In this document: positions 8,656-15,438 of the stretch, in pieces
Numbering within the stretch: position 1 is the stretch's first letter
Layout: every line of letters starts with the position of its first letter
Origin: an uncultured bacterium
GTDB taxonomy: Bacteria > Verrucomicrobiota > Kiritimatiellia > RFP12 > UBA1067
Direction: 5' to 3'
Length of the DNA stretch: 43,439 nucleotides
Assembly: GCA_903935195.1 (NCBI GenBank)
Contig: CAIZQW010000240.1
Span: 1 to 43,439 of the forward strand
Position numbers and translations under genes: made by a program
The notes under the pieces: model-generated
Seen by the model: the letters and a program-made list of their open reading frames with translations, nothing else
What the model was told of the DNA's origin: nothing
Databases searched by the model: none

Positions 8656-10097
8656 TATTTAGCTCCTGTCTCTTCCGTATTACCTTTGACCCATTTCTTT
8701 ACCATCTTCTTGGTTGCCTCCTCGGCTAATTTCATGTGTTGTTCATAAGGATATTTCCCATAAATGTTATGTAAATACTCTTCCCTGAAGACATCCCTCA
8801 CTCTATATGTCATTCGTTTCAATTGCTCATCGTCCTCATACGCCAACGTCAGCGGATATTTTGTCTTTGTAGCATTATAAAGTAAACCCCAAATCACTAC
8901 GCGAGCTTCGTTGAGTGGTTCCCCTTTTCCGTCCGCCACATTGAGGCAGGCCTCAAGGGTCGCCACATGTTTCCTATACTTACTGCTACCCATTACTCCA
9001 ATATCACGACAAAGCCGTATCTTCTCCGCATCGGAGGTTGTTGGTGAAAGAATGGTATCCACCATATCTTTAACCTTGTTATCAAAGTCGTAGATGTTCA
9101 CCATAAAATCAATATGCTGAACCAACTCGTTGCCTCCCTTGCCCGGAGCATTGCGCAGATCGAGCAGAGTCTTGAAGCCTTTTTCAGTTCCAAATTGAGC
9201 TACACAACTCACAGCGGATAATCTCAAAGTGGACTTTTCGTCTTTCATCAAGATGTCCATGATAAGCTGCTCTGCTTGCGGCACCTTGTCACGCATACTC
9301 GAAATAGCCGACAATGCCGCACCTCCTACCCTTTCAGAATACTTGGGATCCAGACAGGCTGTAGACAAAACGCCGAATAGCGCGGGATCGCTTACCTCCC
9401 GGATAGCCTTGCACACATATTCGTACTTTACGCCCTCCGCCGTCAAGGATTCTTCGAGAAGTCGGCGCAAGCCAGGAGCACCCTTCTTAGCTAAGGCTGA
9501 ATGCGCCACCCCGCCACCCCATTCTTTACCCATGTCATTTTTCAGCATATTACCGAGAAATTTCACGGATACGTCGGAATCGTCATCAATCTCCCCCAGC
9601 GTCTCCATCGCCACACCGAGTGAAAGCTGAAGCATCACGGACTCCTCCCGTGAGAGCAAGCCACCCTTCAGCCTCCGCTGGGCGGCCTTGGCGGGTTCTT
9701 TCGATTCTTCCTCGTGGGATATCGTACCTTCCTGCATCCGATGATTGGCAGATACGATGAATTTCTGAAGCGGCTCGACACTGGACTTGTCCTTCAAACG
9801 ACCAATGGCCGCGACCGCGAAAAACTGAACCCGTGGGTTTTCATTAGTCCCTAGACGCTCGTAATACTTGGGAAGATTTTTCTTCTCTGGCTTCCAGGAT
9901 GACTTTGGCTTGGCCTTAGACGTCAGCCGCATCAAATCCGCTTCCTCTCCCTTACGCACCTTTTCGATAGCCGCAGAGATCTCCGGGTCGCCCCAGATAT
10001 CGCTGTCCGATTCCTGAGCGGCGGATACCTTGCCAGCACAGGTAACAAATGTGGCCAAACAAATCGTCATCATCCATCGTAATTTCTGAGTCATCAT
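8655..10097 (-). CDS. Secreted HEAT-repeat protein
   Basis: This 480-residue protein has a signal peptide (MMTQKLRWMMTICLATFVTC, cut near KVSA-AQE), then a helical solenoid. HEAT-like units recur with the pattern 'x-A-x-x-x-I-G-x-L-x-D/K': FFAVAAIGRLKDKSSVEPL, LGVAMETLGEIDDDSDV and LRLSAVSCVAQFGTEKG. Such proteins are usually scaffolds; no catalytic motif is visible. AGGAGAG lies about 5 nt before the first ATG. The gene is flanked by RAYT element B upstream and the truncated secreted gene downstream, with which it shares a TAATG junction. Confidence 0.75.
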   Translation of the reverse strand: MMTQKLRWMMTICLATFVTCAGKVSAAQESDSDIWGDPEISAAIEKVRKGEEADLMRLTSKAKPKSSWKPEKKNLPKYYERLGTNENPRVQFFAVAAIGRLKDKSSVEPLQKFIVSANHRMQEGTISHEEESKEPAKAAQRRLKGGLLSREESVMLQLSLGVAMETLGEIDDDSDVSVKFLGNMLKNDMGKEWGGGVAHSALAKKGAPGLRRLLEESLTAEGVKYEYVCKAIREVSDPALFGVLSTACLDPKYSERVGGAALSAISSMRDKVPQAEQLIMDILMKDEKSTLRLSAVSCVAQFGTEKGFKTLLDLRNAPGKGGNELVQHIDFMVNIYDFDNKVKDMVDTILSPTTSDAEKIRLCRDIGVMGSSKYRKHVATLEACLNVADGKGEPLNEARVVIWGLLYNATKTKYPLTLAYEDDEQLKRMTYRVRDVFREEYLHNIYGKYPYEQHMKLAEEATKKMVKKWVKGNTEETGAK

Positions 10098-10147
10098 TTT
10101 TCTCTCCTTTTTTTGTAATCTTACTTGATTTGGAAACTTTTAAGAAC

Positions 10148-11313
10148 AGGCATAGGGGTCGTAATTTGACATTAGACATTTAGCTCTCCATTCTGAATGA
10201 GTTTCTTCAGGATCTTCGCGGATACCCTCTGCATTTTCCGGTCGGTCTTCAGTCTTTTAACCATCCGCTCGCAGGCCTTTGCGACACAGGGGACGGTCAT
10301 TCCTCCCGCCTCTTTGCCCAGTTCCCTCAGCGTCAGTCCGCACTTCAGACGCCCGATATGCAGCGCAAGGTCACGCCCATAATCGCCATGGCGACCGATG
10401 AAGTCATCCCAGCGTTCACCCCTGACGGATTCAATCGCCCGAACCACTTCCGCAAATGGGAGCAGCCTGCGCCAGGAACGCGCATTCGTCTCCCCTGCCG
10501 CGCGCTTGGGAACCTTCCGGCGCAGGTTCTCGATAAACGTCGTCCCGCCGATGGCCAGAGCCGCCGTCAGGCGCGCGAAGACGCCTTCCTCGACGCCCTG
10601 ACGCACGTAGTCCTCGAGATAACGCCGGTAATCCGCTTTCGGATCGACCCCCTTCTCCTGCCCGGCGTGCCACCAGAGCCTGTCGCAGGTCAGCCAGTCC
10701 GGTTTGGGCGCATAACCCGCATACGCGTGATAGGAACTCCAAAGATGCTTGCGCAACACGGCGAGCCGCGCCTTCACCTGTTCCGCTGTCGGCCCCTCCT
10801 GCATGAATCCGGCCTTCTCGCGGGAGCGCTCCTCCTTACCCTGCCCGAGGCTCCGGATGCGTATGGGGTTCAGATGGATATAGATGCTACACGTCAGCGC
10901 CCACGACCCCTCTCCGTCCACGGGGATGCTCTTGAAACGTGCTTGGAAGACCGGCCCCGAACGTTCATGCTTGGCGTTGAACCACGCGGCATAGCTCAGG
11001 TTTAACCACTGTAGCGCGCGGCTGGCGTTTGCCTCAGGGGTCTCTATCAGCAAGTGGTAATGGTTGTCCATCAGCACATAGGCATGTAGCACCACATCAT
11101 ATCTTTCAACCATTTCCTCCAGCAACTCGACGAAATGTTCACGGTCGCGGTCGGTCTCGAAAATCTCTTTTCGCCACATGCCCCGCGTGGTGATATGGTA
11201 CCACCCGCCTGCAAAATGATGCCTCAATTGTCTTGCCATGCCGATACAATACCAAAGTTAACTCCGAATATCCAGCCCTAAATGTCTAATGTCAAATTAC
11301 GACCCCTTTGCCT
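10148..11313 (-). mobile_element. RAYT element B (IS200-like, 36-bp inverted ends)
   Basis: A 36-bp terminal inverted repeat lies at 10148-10183 and 11278-11313 with a single mismatch. The core GGGGTCGTAATTTGACAT differs from element A at few bases (AATTTGAC against AATTAGAC). The element is 1166 bp long, nearly the same as element A (1159 bp). The transposase stop codon lies inside the left repeat. Confidence 0.8.
10172..11239 (-). CDS. REP-associated tyrosine transposase (RAYT), second copy
   Basis: This 355-residue protein is collinear with the 7310-8362 copy and identical over long stretches in the catalytic half (YHITTRGM, DNHYHLLIET, LNLSYAAWFNAKH, CSIYIHLNP, GFMQEGPTAEQVKARLAVLR). The C-terminal DNA-binding part diverges more (LTLRELGKEAGGMTVPCVAK). 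This matches the differences in the two elements' end sequences, so each protein probably recognises its own ends. The frame is complete. Confidence 0.92.
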   Translation of the reverse strand: MARQLRHHFAGGWYHITTRGMWRKEIFETDRDREHFVELLEEMVERYDVVLHAYVLMDNHYHLLIETPEANASRALQWLNLSYAAWFNAKHERSGPVFQARFKSIPVDGEGSWALTCSIYIHLNPIRIRSLGQGKEERSREKAGFMQEGPTAEQVKARLAVLRKHLWSSYHAYAGYAPKPDWLTCDRLWWHAGQEKGVDPKADYRRYLEDYVRQGVEEGVFARLTAALAIGGTTFIENLRRKVPKRAAGETNARSWRRLLPFAEVVRAIESVRGERWDDFIGRHGDYGRDLALHIGRLKCGLTLRELGKEAGGMTVPCVAKACERMVKRLKTDRKMQRVSAKILKKLIQNGELNV

Positions 11314-11350
11314 TTCACATGGTCTATTATGAATGACTGTGGTAGCCAAG

Positions 11351-12751
11351 TTACAGATGTTTGATGTCAACCATCAGTTCGGTGTTGGCATCCCAGCCGT
11401 CAAGTAAGAAGGCGTTCTCTTTGCGATCTGCAATCAGGCGCAAGGCGTAACGGACCTGTTCTTCATAGAGTTCACAAAAAGCCCCTGGCTGGTTCATTCC
11501 TCCATTCATCTCGTGCGCTTCAGCCGGACACGGCGAGCCACAGAAATGGCGTACGGCACAGCGACTGCAACCGTCAATATTCTCGACTTTGCGTTGGGTG
11601 CACCCTTCAAAGGCACTGCTCTTGAGCGCCTGCTTCAGTTCGCCGTCAAAGAGGTTGCCGCCTTTAAAGGTTGAAACACCGACGAATTCACTGCAGGGGA
11701 AGAGGTCGCCACTTGCCGAAACTGCAAAGAATGCCCTCCCTCCGCCACACGGTGAAATATCGCACATCAACTTGCGAGCCGTCGGGGCGACAATGCCAAG
11801 AATGATATTCGCAAAATTAGCCACAACGATTTTTCGGCCTGTCTTTTCAAAGAGTTCGTATGTACGATCGAGGGCTTTTAGATAGTGCGGAACCAATTCG
11901 TGATCCTTGGGTTTGACATCGCGAGCCCCTTGCCGTGTGCAACGCACAGGGTTTAGCATACAGACAGGCACCTCGTTCGCATGAAAGTAGTCTATGGTCT
12001 GCGAGAGGGTCGACATGTTTTTTTGGGTCACGGTTGAGATCACATTGTAGTTCGGATACCCCTTCAGCTTTTGAAGCAGTGCGGAGACCTCGGCAAACAC
12101 ACCCTTGCCATCCCATGTTTTCCGGTTCTGGTCGGCTACAGTCGCGTCCGGACCATCAATGGAGATACCAATGCCGATATTTCGCTCCATCAGGAAGGCC
12201 AATGTTTCGTCGTCGAGCAACGTACCGTTTGTCTGGACACCAAACCGAAAATCATTTTTATAGGCCTCAATTCCCGCAAAGACCGCCTCCTTGTTCGTCA
12301 GTGGCTCCGCACCATGAAAAATGACCTGCGCTTTACGCCCTTCAGGAAGGGTTTGACCGAAATATTCCTTGAGTATTCCAAGTGCCTCGCAGAGTCGCTC
12401 GGGGGTCATGTGAACCCCCTGCTGTCTCATCTCTTCAGGAATATAACAGTAGGTGCAGTTCAGATTACAGCGATCCGTTGGATTGAAATAGACAGCAGAA
12501 GGCACAAGGCCGAAACGGAGCTTCTGCATCTCTTTTGCGAAGAGCTCCGCCTTTGAATTAAACTGGGCGAGTAACTTACCGTCGCACAGGGCATCTCCTA
12601 GTTTATCCTTCTCAATCAGCGACCAAAATGCCGTGTCCGGCTCTAGGAGCCCGATATACTTCGTGTGCCCAATATCAATGGGCAAAAGAGCTGGCCCAGC
12701 GCCTGTATTAAAATGGGATCCCGTGGATGAGAGATTCTTTATTTTGTTCAT
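11351..12751 (-). CDS. cbpB: Radical SAM/SPASM peptide maturase, CbpB-like
   Basis: This 466-residue protein contains the radical SAM cluster motif CNLNCTYC (C95, C99, C102) and a C-terminal SPASM region with many Cys (CGGG, FPCSEF, CTQRKVENIDGCSRC, FCGSPCPAE, FCELYEEQ) for two auxiliary Fe-S clusters. Such enzymes modify ribosomally made peptides. The overall sequence resembles the family I remember as 'peptide-modifying radical SAM enzyme CbpB' (TIGR04163); that name needs a profile search. A 69-codon upstream extension of the frame runs through a palindromic repeat, so I chose the ATG at 12751, which is preceded by AAGGA. The likely substrate is the 30-residue peptide gene at 12951-13043, and the whole unit lies behind a cobalamin riboswitch. 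Confidence 0.8.
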   Translation of the reverse strand: MNKIKNLSSTGSHFNTGAGPALLPIDIGHTKYIGLLEPDTAFWSLIEKDKLGDALCDGKLLAQFNSKAELFAKEMQKLRFGLVPSAVYFNPTDRCNLNCTYCYIPEEMRQQGVHMTPERLCEALGILKEYFGQTLPEGRKAQVIFHGAEPLTNKEAVFAGIEAYKNDFRFGVQTNGTLLDDETLAFLMERNIGIGISIDGPDATVADQNRKTWDGKGVFAEVSALLQKLKGYPNYNVISTVTQKNMSTLSQTIDYFHANEVPVCMLNPVRCTRQGARDVKPKDHELVPHYLKALDRTYELFEKTGRKIVVANFANIILGIVAPTARKLMCDISPCGGGRAFFAVSASGDLFPCSEFVGVSTFKGGNLFDGELKQALKSSAFEGCTQRKVENIDGCSRCAVRHFCGSPCPAEAHEMNGGMNQPGAFCELYEEQVRYALRLIADRKENAFLLDGWDANTELMVDIKHL

Positions 12752-12790
12752 CTTGTTGTGTTCCTTGACTATAGCTTCAAACTGGCATGA

Positions 12791-12935
12791 TGGAATATGG
12801 GAATGTTGGAATGGTGGGTGGAGACGGACTATCGGCCTCGGGAGGGGTACGCGTCTGCGTACCTTGGACGAGCAGACGCTCGTCCCTCCCAATCGCGAAT
12901 TCTTCCAATATTCCAGTATTCCACCATTCCAACAA
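12791..12935. repeat. Cloverleaf-like palindromic repeat between the peptide gene and its maturase
   Basis: The outer arms are a perfect 14-bp inverted repeat: TGTTGGAATGGTGG (12804-12817) with CCACCATTCCAACA (12921-12934). Inside lie GGGAGGG/CCCTCCC (12840-12846, 12884-12890) and two tight hairpins. These are GGTACGC-GTCT-GCGTACC (12846-12863) and GGACGAGC-AGAC-GCTCGTCC (12866-12885), each with a 4-nt loop. The flanks carry ATTCCA-type short repeats, and a 15-nt stretch (12909-12923) recurs exactly at 34623-34637. It looks like a dispersed, folding repeat element. Confidence 0.8.
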
Positions 12936-12950
12936 AGCCACATCGTGGCG

Positions 12951-13043
12951 TTATTCATTTTCCATCAGGATAAAGTGTGATAATCCCGTGCCGTCAATGG
13001 AACAACACCGCCGATAAGCAATAATGCTTGTTTCTTCGTTCAT
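12951..13043 (-). CDS. cbpA: 30-residue precursor peptide of a radical-SAM-modified product (CbpA-like)
   Basis: The ATG at 13043 is preceded by AAGAGGAG, 7-8 nt away, a strong ribosome binding site. The frame encodes 30 residues and ends with TAA at 12951. After a short acidic leader the peptide has IIAYRRCCSIDGTGLSHFIL, with paired Cys and a Gly/Thr/Gly/Ser/His core, then MENE. The placement fits a precursor for the radical SAM/SPASM enzyme encoded next on the same strand. It is the first gene after the cobalamin riboswitch and terminator. The resemblance to the family called CbpA is from memory. Which residues are modified, and whether a leader is cut off, cannot be seen. Confidence 0.75.
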   Translation of the reverse strand: MNEETSIIAYRRCCSIDGTGLSHFILMENE

Positions 13044-13113
13044 CTCATCTCTCCTCTTAATACTGAGCACTACTTTTTTAGTGTTTAAAGAGGATGTGCC
13101 CTATCCCCTAGAA

Positions 13114-13160
13114 ACAAAAAAACGAAACCCCCTGACACATTTTCATGTGTCAGGGGATTC
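13114..13160 (-). terminator. Intrinsic terminator between riboswitch and peptide gene
   Basis: A perfect 12-bp stem, CCCCTGACACAT (minus strand, 13156-13145) with ATGTGTCAGGGG (13140-13129), closes a GAAA tetraloop. It is followed on the minus strand by GTTTCGTTTTTTT (to about 13116). It lies downstream of the riboswitch aptamer and upstream of the peptide start, the position of a regulated transcription stop. Confidence 0.9.
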
Positions 13161-13164
13161 CGTT

Positions 13165-13381
13165 TTCAATCCCAAAAGACAAAGCTATAATGTCATGTTC
13201 CCTTTCCACGAGGAACATAGCATTTATAACGCGAAAAGCAAGTATTCCGACTTCCAGATCACCCTACTCACTGCGACTTCCCATCCTCTCGGACAGTGTC
13301 TCTTGCAGTTTTCGTCCCTGGTTACGGCGGCGGGACCGTGACGGACTTTCACCGTGCTTCCAATACTCTTCGTCTTGGCCG
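13165..13381 (-). ncRNA. Cobalamin riboswitch
   Basis: On the minus strand the conserved B12 aptamer core is seen at 13357-13320: GCACGGTGAAAGTCC, then CGGTCCCGCCGCCGTAA. The B12 box follows at about 13255-13238 (GGAAGTCGGAATACTTGC). Order and spacing match the cobalamin riboswitch family. The aptamer is followed at once by an intrinsic terminator, so high cobalamin is expected to stop transcription before the peptide and maturase genes. The 5' end is set from the promoter at 13414-13387; the 3' limit is approximate. Confidence 0.9.
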
Positions 13382-13386
13382 CTAAC

Positions 13387-13414
13387 TTTACACTAATTCT
13401 TTAGCTCTTGTCAA
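13387..13414 (-). promoter_or_regulatory. Promoter of the riboswitch unit
   Basis: Minus strand: -35 TTGACA (13414-13409), 16-nt spacer, -10 TGTAAA (13392-13387). Transcription would begin near 13381, immediately before the aptamer. It lies just past the 3' end of the outer-membrane gene, giving the riboswitch unit its own transcript. Confidence 0.6.
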
Positions 13415-13424
13415 TTCAGGATTT

Positions 13425-14177
13425 TTAAAAATCAAAACCGACAATCAAGCGGATCTGATGATCAGCTTCGCCTTCGTCCTGGCTGAGCTGGGTGAGTCCG
13501 GCAACCACACCAAAGAAACGGTCATACCGATAGGCCAGATTAGGGCCGGCATAGAAGAGGTGCTTGTCCGTACCCTTCCATTCCGCGAACTCCTGTTCAT
13601 GCAATGCCTCAAGACCGACGGATAAGCCCGTCGCGCCAAGGGCCGTGCTGATGCCGAGCGAGTTCCCCCAGACACCAGTATTCTCATCCAGCTGCTTCAG
13701 ATTTTCACCCTCCCACTCGGCTTCAAGGATAAGGTTATAGACCAGTGTGACTGGGCCGATATTTTTCTGAAGCAAGAACTTCCCTTCCAGCTCGACCTTC
13801 TCGTCTCCCACCTGGACTTCTCCGTAGAGTGCGCTCCCTAGAAAGAACTCATTAGGATCACTGAGCTGATAGATCAATTCCACGGCTGTATCCCGGTAAT
13901 CAACCTTATCTTTCGCTTTTTCGATCTTATCATACCGCCAGTCCGCGACATAGAGCGCGATTTGAAAACGGTCTGTCAACCCATATTCAATCTCATGGCG
14001 GAATTCATAGCGATTCTTGGTTGAATAAAGCTTCCACGATGCCCATTGTTCACACTCCCACGTGTCGGTGGGTAGCGTTTCGGTGTCATAGAGATAGGCA
14101 AAGCGCCGTTCCCCGGCAAACGCCGCAGAAACCATGCTCATGCTCAGGATTATGCTGATCCAAGGTGTTGTCTTCAT
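13425..14177 (-). CDS. Outer-membrane beta-barrel protein of unknown function
   Basis: This 250-residue protein has a signal peptide (MKTTPWISIILSMSMVSAAF, cut after AFA-GE). The rest is alternating hydrophobic and polar residues rich in Tyr, Trp and Phe, as in transmembrane beta strands (RFQIALYVADWRYD, GPVTLVYNLILEAEWEG, IRLIVGFDF). The C-terminal Phe is the usual signal for outer-membrane barrel assembly. I do not recognise a specific family beyond this; proteins annotated DUF6662 look similar from memory. AAAGGA precedes the ATG. It lies directly upstream of the riboswitch-controlled peptide unit but ends before that unit's promoter, so a shared role is only suggested by position. Confidence 0.7.
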   Translation of the reverse strand: MKTTPWISIILSMSMVSAAFAGERRFAYLYDTETLPTDTWECEQWASWKLYSTKNRYEFRHEIEYGLTDRFQIALYVADWRYDKIEKAKDKVDYRDTAVELIYQLSDPNEFFLGSALYGEVQVGDEKVELEGKFLLQKNIGPVTLVYNLILEAEWEGENLKQLDENTGVWGNSLGISTALGATGLSVGLEALHEQEFAEWKGTDKHLFYAGPNLAYRYDRFFGVVAGLTQLSQDEGEADHQIRLIVGFDF

Positions 14178-14344
14178 CGGGTGTATCCTTTCTGTTTCTT
14201 ATGGAGACCGTGCGCTTCATACCCTTACGAAGGCCCATGCGGTCTTTGAATGGCGCAGTAGCTTGCCAGAAGAATAGGAGGGAGTCAAGAGAAATGTTAG
14301 GCTCAACTAACTTGTTAGACAATCGGTACTTTTACAAAACTAAC

Positions 14345-14510
14345 GAAATCAGATGGGGTGAGCTTTTTACACCCAGTTGCTCTGTTTTCGGAAGAGACTC
14401 TCACCTTCACGGAGAAGCCTTCGGTAGCCCAGCAAGACTAGGCTTGAGTGCCAAACAGTTTCAAATGGCTACCTGCCCCAGCCCCCTCGGAACGGTCCGG
14501 CTCGAATAAG
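14345..14510. other. Possible structured RNA or leader in a 400-bp gene-free region
   Basis: The gap 14178-14544 has no convincing gene. Its central part is GC-rich and full of complementary segments. Read on the minus strand, these are GGTAGCC/GGGCTACC (near 14474-14468 and 14430-14423), CAAG/CTTG between them, AACTGTTT/AAAACAG enclosing a wider domain, and GGGTG/CACCC near 14350-14375. It lies upstream of the outer-membrane gene on that strand. A weak TTGACT box near 14279 could be a separate promoter, in which case this segment would not be its leader. I could not assign it to a known RNA family. Confidence 0.35.
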
Positions 14511-14544
14511 CGCGCATAAAGCTCAATTATTTACAAGTTTCTCG

Positions 14545-14572
14545 TTGACAAACAGAACCCCGCTTTGATAAT
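14545..14572 (+). promoter_or_regulatory. Strong promoter of the small basic peptide / tRNA-Cys unit
   Basis: -35 TTGACA (14545-14550), 16-nt spacer, -10 GATAAT (14567-14572). The expected start, near 14579, is only about 7 nt before the ATG at 14586, so the mRNA would be nearly leaderless. Confidence 0.7.
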
Positions 14573-14585
14573 GTATGCGCCTCTT

Positions 14586-14681
14586 ATGGGACAACAATTA
14601 CGCAAACGTCTGAAACGTCAACGCCGCGAGGCGCGCAACAAGCGCGTTCAAGCTCGTTTACGTGCAGGCATGAAGAAATAG
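14586..14681 (+). CDS. 31-residue Arg/Lys-rich protein, possibly ribosome-associated
   Basis: The frame MGQQLRKRLKRQRREARNKR continues with VQARLRAGMKK and then TAG. Over 40 percent of the residues are Arg or Lys. Very small basic proteins of this kind are typical of ribosomal extras (THX- or COX24/AURKAIP1-like), and 'MGQQ-basic' proteins recur in PVC bacteria as far as I remember. No Shine-Dalgarno is seen, and the promoter places the transcript start about 7 nt upstream, so translation may be leaderless. An ATG five codons earlier (14571) overlaps the -10 box and is unlikely. The stop is 8 nt before tRNA-Cys, and a shared terminator follows, so both are on one transcript. Confidence 0.65.
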   Translation: MGQQLRKRLKRQRREARNKRVQARLRAGMKK

Positions 14682-14689
14682 CTTTTTAA

Positions 14690-14763
14690 GGCGCGATGGC
14701 CGAATGGTTAGGCAGAGCTCTGCAAAAGCTTGTATAGCGGTTCGATTCCGCTTCGTGCCTCCA
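14690..14763 (+). tRNA. tRNA-Cys (anticodon GCA)
   Basis: The acceptor stem GGCGCGA pairs with TCGTGCC (one G-U). The discriminator base is T, and CCA is encoded (14761-14763). The anticodon stem GAGCT/AGCTT holds a 7-nt loop, CTGCAAA, with anticodon GCA. The T arm contains GGTTCGATTCC. U73 and GCA are the main cysteine identity elements. Confidence 0.95.
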
Positions 14764-14771
14764 ATATTGCA

Positions 14772-14810
14772 CCAATGATTTGAACTTCGGTTCAGATCAT
14801 TGGTTTTTTT
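14772..14810 (+). terminator. Strong intrinsic terminator after tRNA-Cys
   Basis: A 14-bp stem (14772-14785 with 14790-14803, one G-T pair) is closed by a TTCG tetraloop and followed by seven T. It ends the small-peptide/tRNA transcript and separates it from mcsA. Confidence 0.92.
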
Positions 14811-14880
14811 ATGCTTTCGCTCGCATCACTGGGAGACGTTTGGTACACTATAACTTTTAAACCACTTTTGAAAGTTGCAG

Positions 14881-15438
14881 ATGAAGTGTGAAATTTGCCA
14901 TCAAGCTGACGCCCAGCAAGCAATCAAAAAAATTGTGGGTAGCGGAGAGCAGGAGCTGTATGTTTGTAAGGCCTGCGCTGTGGCTCAACACCCAAAGAAG
15001 GAGAAGGTTGCTGGACACCTCGAACCGCCACCTGAAGTCCTGGAGGTTATCAAGGAGACCTTGCCAGAGCTCATGGGCATGATCCTTGGAGCGACTGTAG
15101 AGTTTACAGGACGCATGCCCTCTTTTAAAGAGCTGGTCTGTCCCCTTTGTGGGCTCTCGCGTTCCGAATATAAGAAGGCGGCTCGCCTCGGTTGTGCACA
15201 GTGCTACGAAACCTTCATCAAGGATTTAGATGGCGTTGTCGGTGAAATGCATCGCATCCCCCTCCACATAGGAAAGAAACCCAAACAACCACACCCTTCT
15301 AAATATGCCGTTTCACTTCTTGAACGACTGCGTGTTGCGGAAGAGGGAAAACGCGTACCCGAAGCAGAGGAGCTACGGTCGCGCATCCGTCAATTGGGAT
15401 GGGATCCCGAAAAGATGAAGGGACCCCCAGCACCATGA
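14881..15438 (+). CDS. mcsA: McsA, zinc-binding activator of the arginine kinase McsB
   Basis: This 185-residue protein has four CxxC pairs, CEIC near residue 2, CKAC near 31, CPLC near 79 and CAQC near 100, that bind zinc. A C-terminal UVR-like helix (EEGKRVPEAEELRSRIRQL) follows. This is the standard McsA layout. In Firmicutes McsA activates McsB, and the pair marks proteins with phospho-arginine for ClpC-ClpP degradation. ATG 14881 is chosen because MKCEIC is the usual family start; a TTG two codons upstream is also in frame. The stop overlaps the mcsB start (ATGA). No ctsR or clpC lies beside it, unlike in Bacillus. Confidence 0.92.
   Translation: MKCEICHQADAQQAIKKIVGSGEQELYVCKACAVAQHPKKEKVAGHLEPPPEVLEVIKETLPELMGMILGATVEFTGRMPSFKELVCPLCGLSRSEYKKAARLGCAQCYETFIKDLDGVVGEMHRIPLHIGKKPKQPHPSKYAVSLLERLRVAEEGKRVPEAEELRSRIRQLGWDPEKMKGPPAP

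Noticed and set aside
12752-12958. 69-codon N-terminal extension of the radical SAM enzyme
   Set aside because: It is translated from the palindromic repeat, lacks a ribosome binding site and overlaps the end of the peptide gene.
14345-14510. c-di-GMP (GEMM-I) riboswitch
   Set aside because: The 3' piece TGGGCTACCGAAGGC is suggestive, but the conserved GCAAAGCC and the tetraloop hairpin are not present in order, so I only report an unassigned structure.
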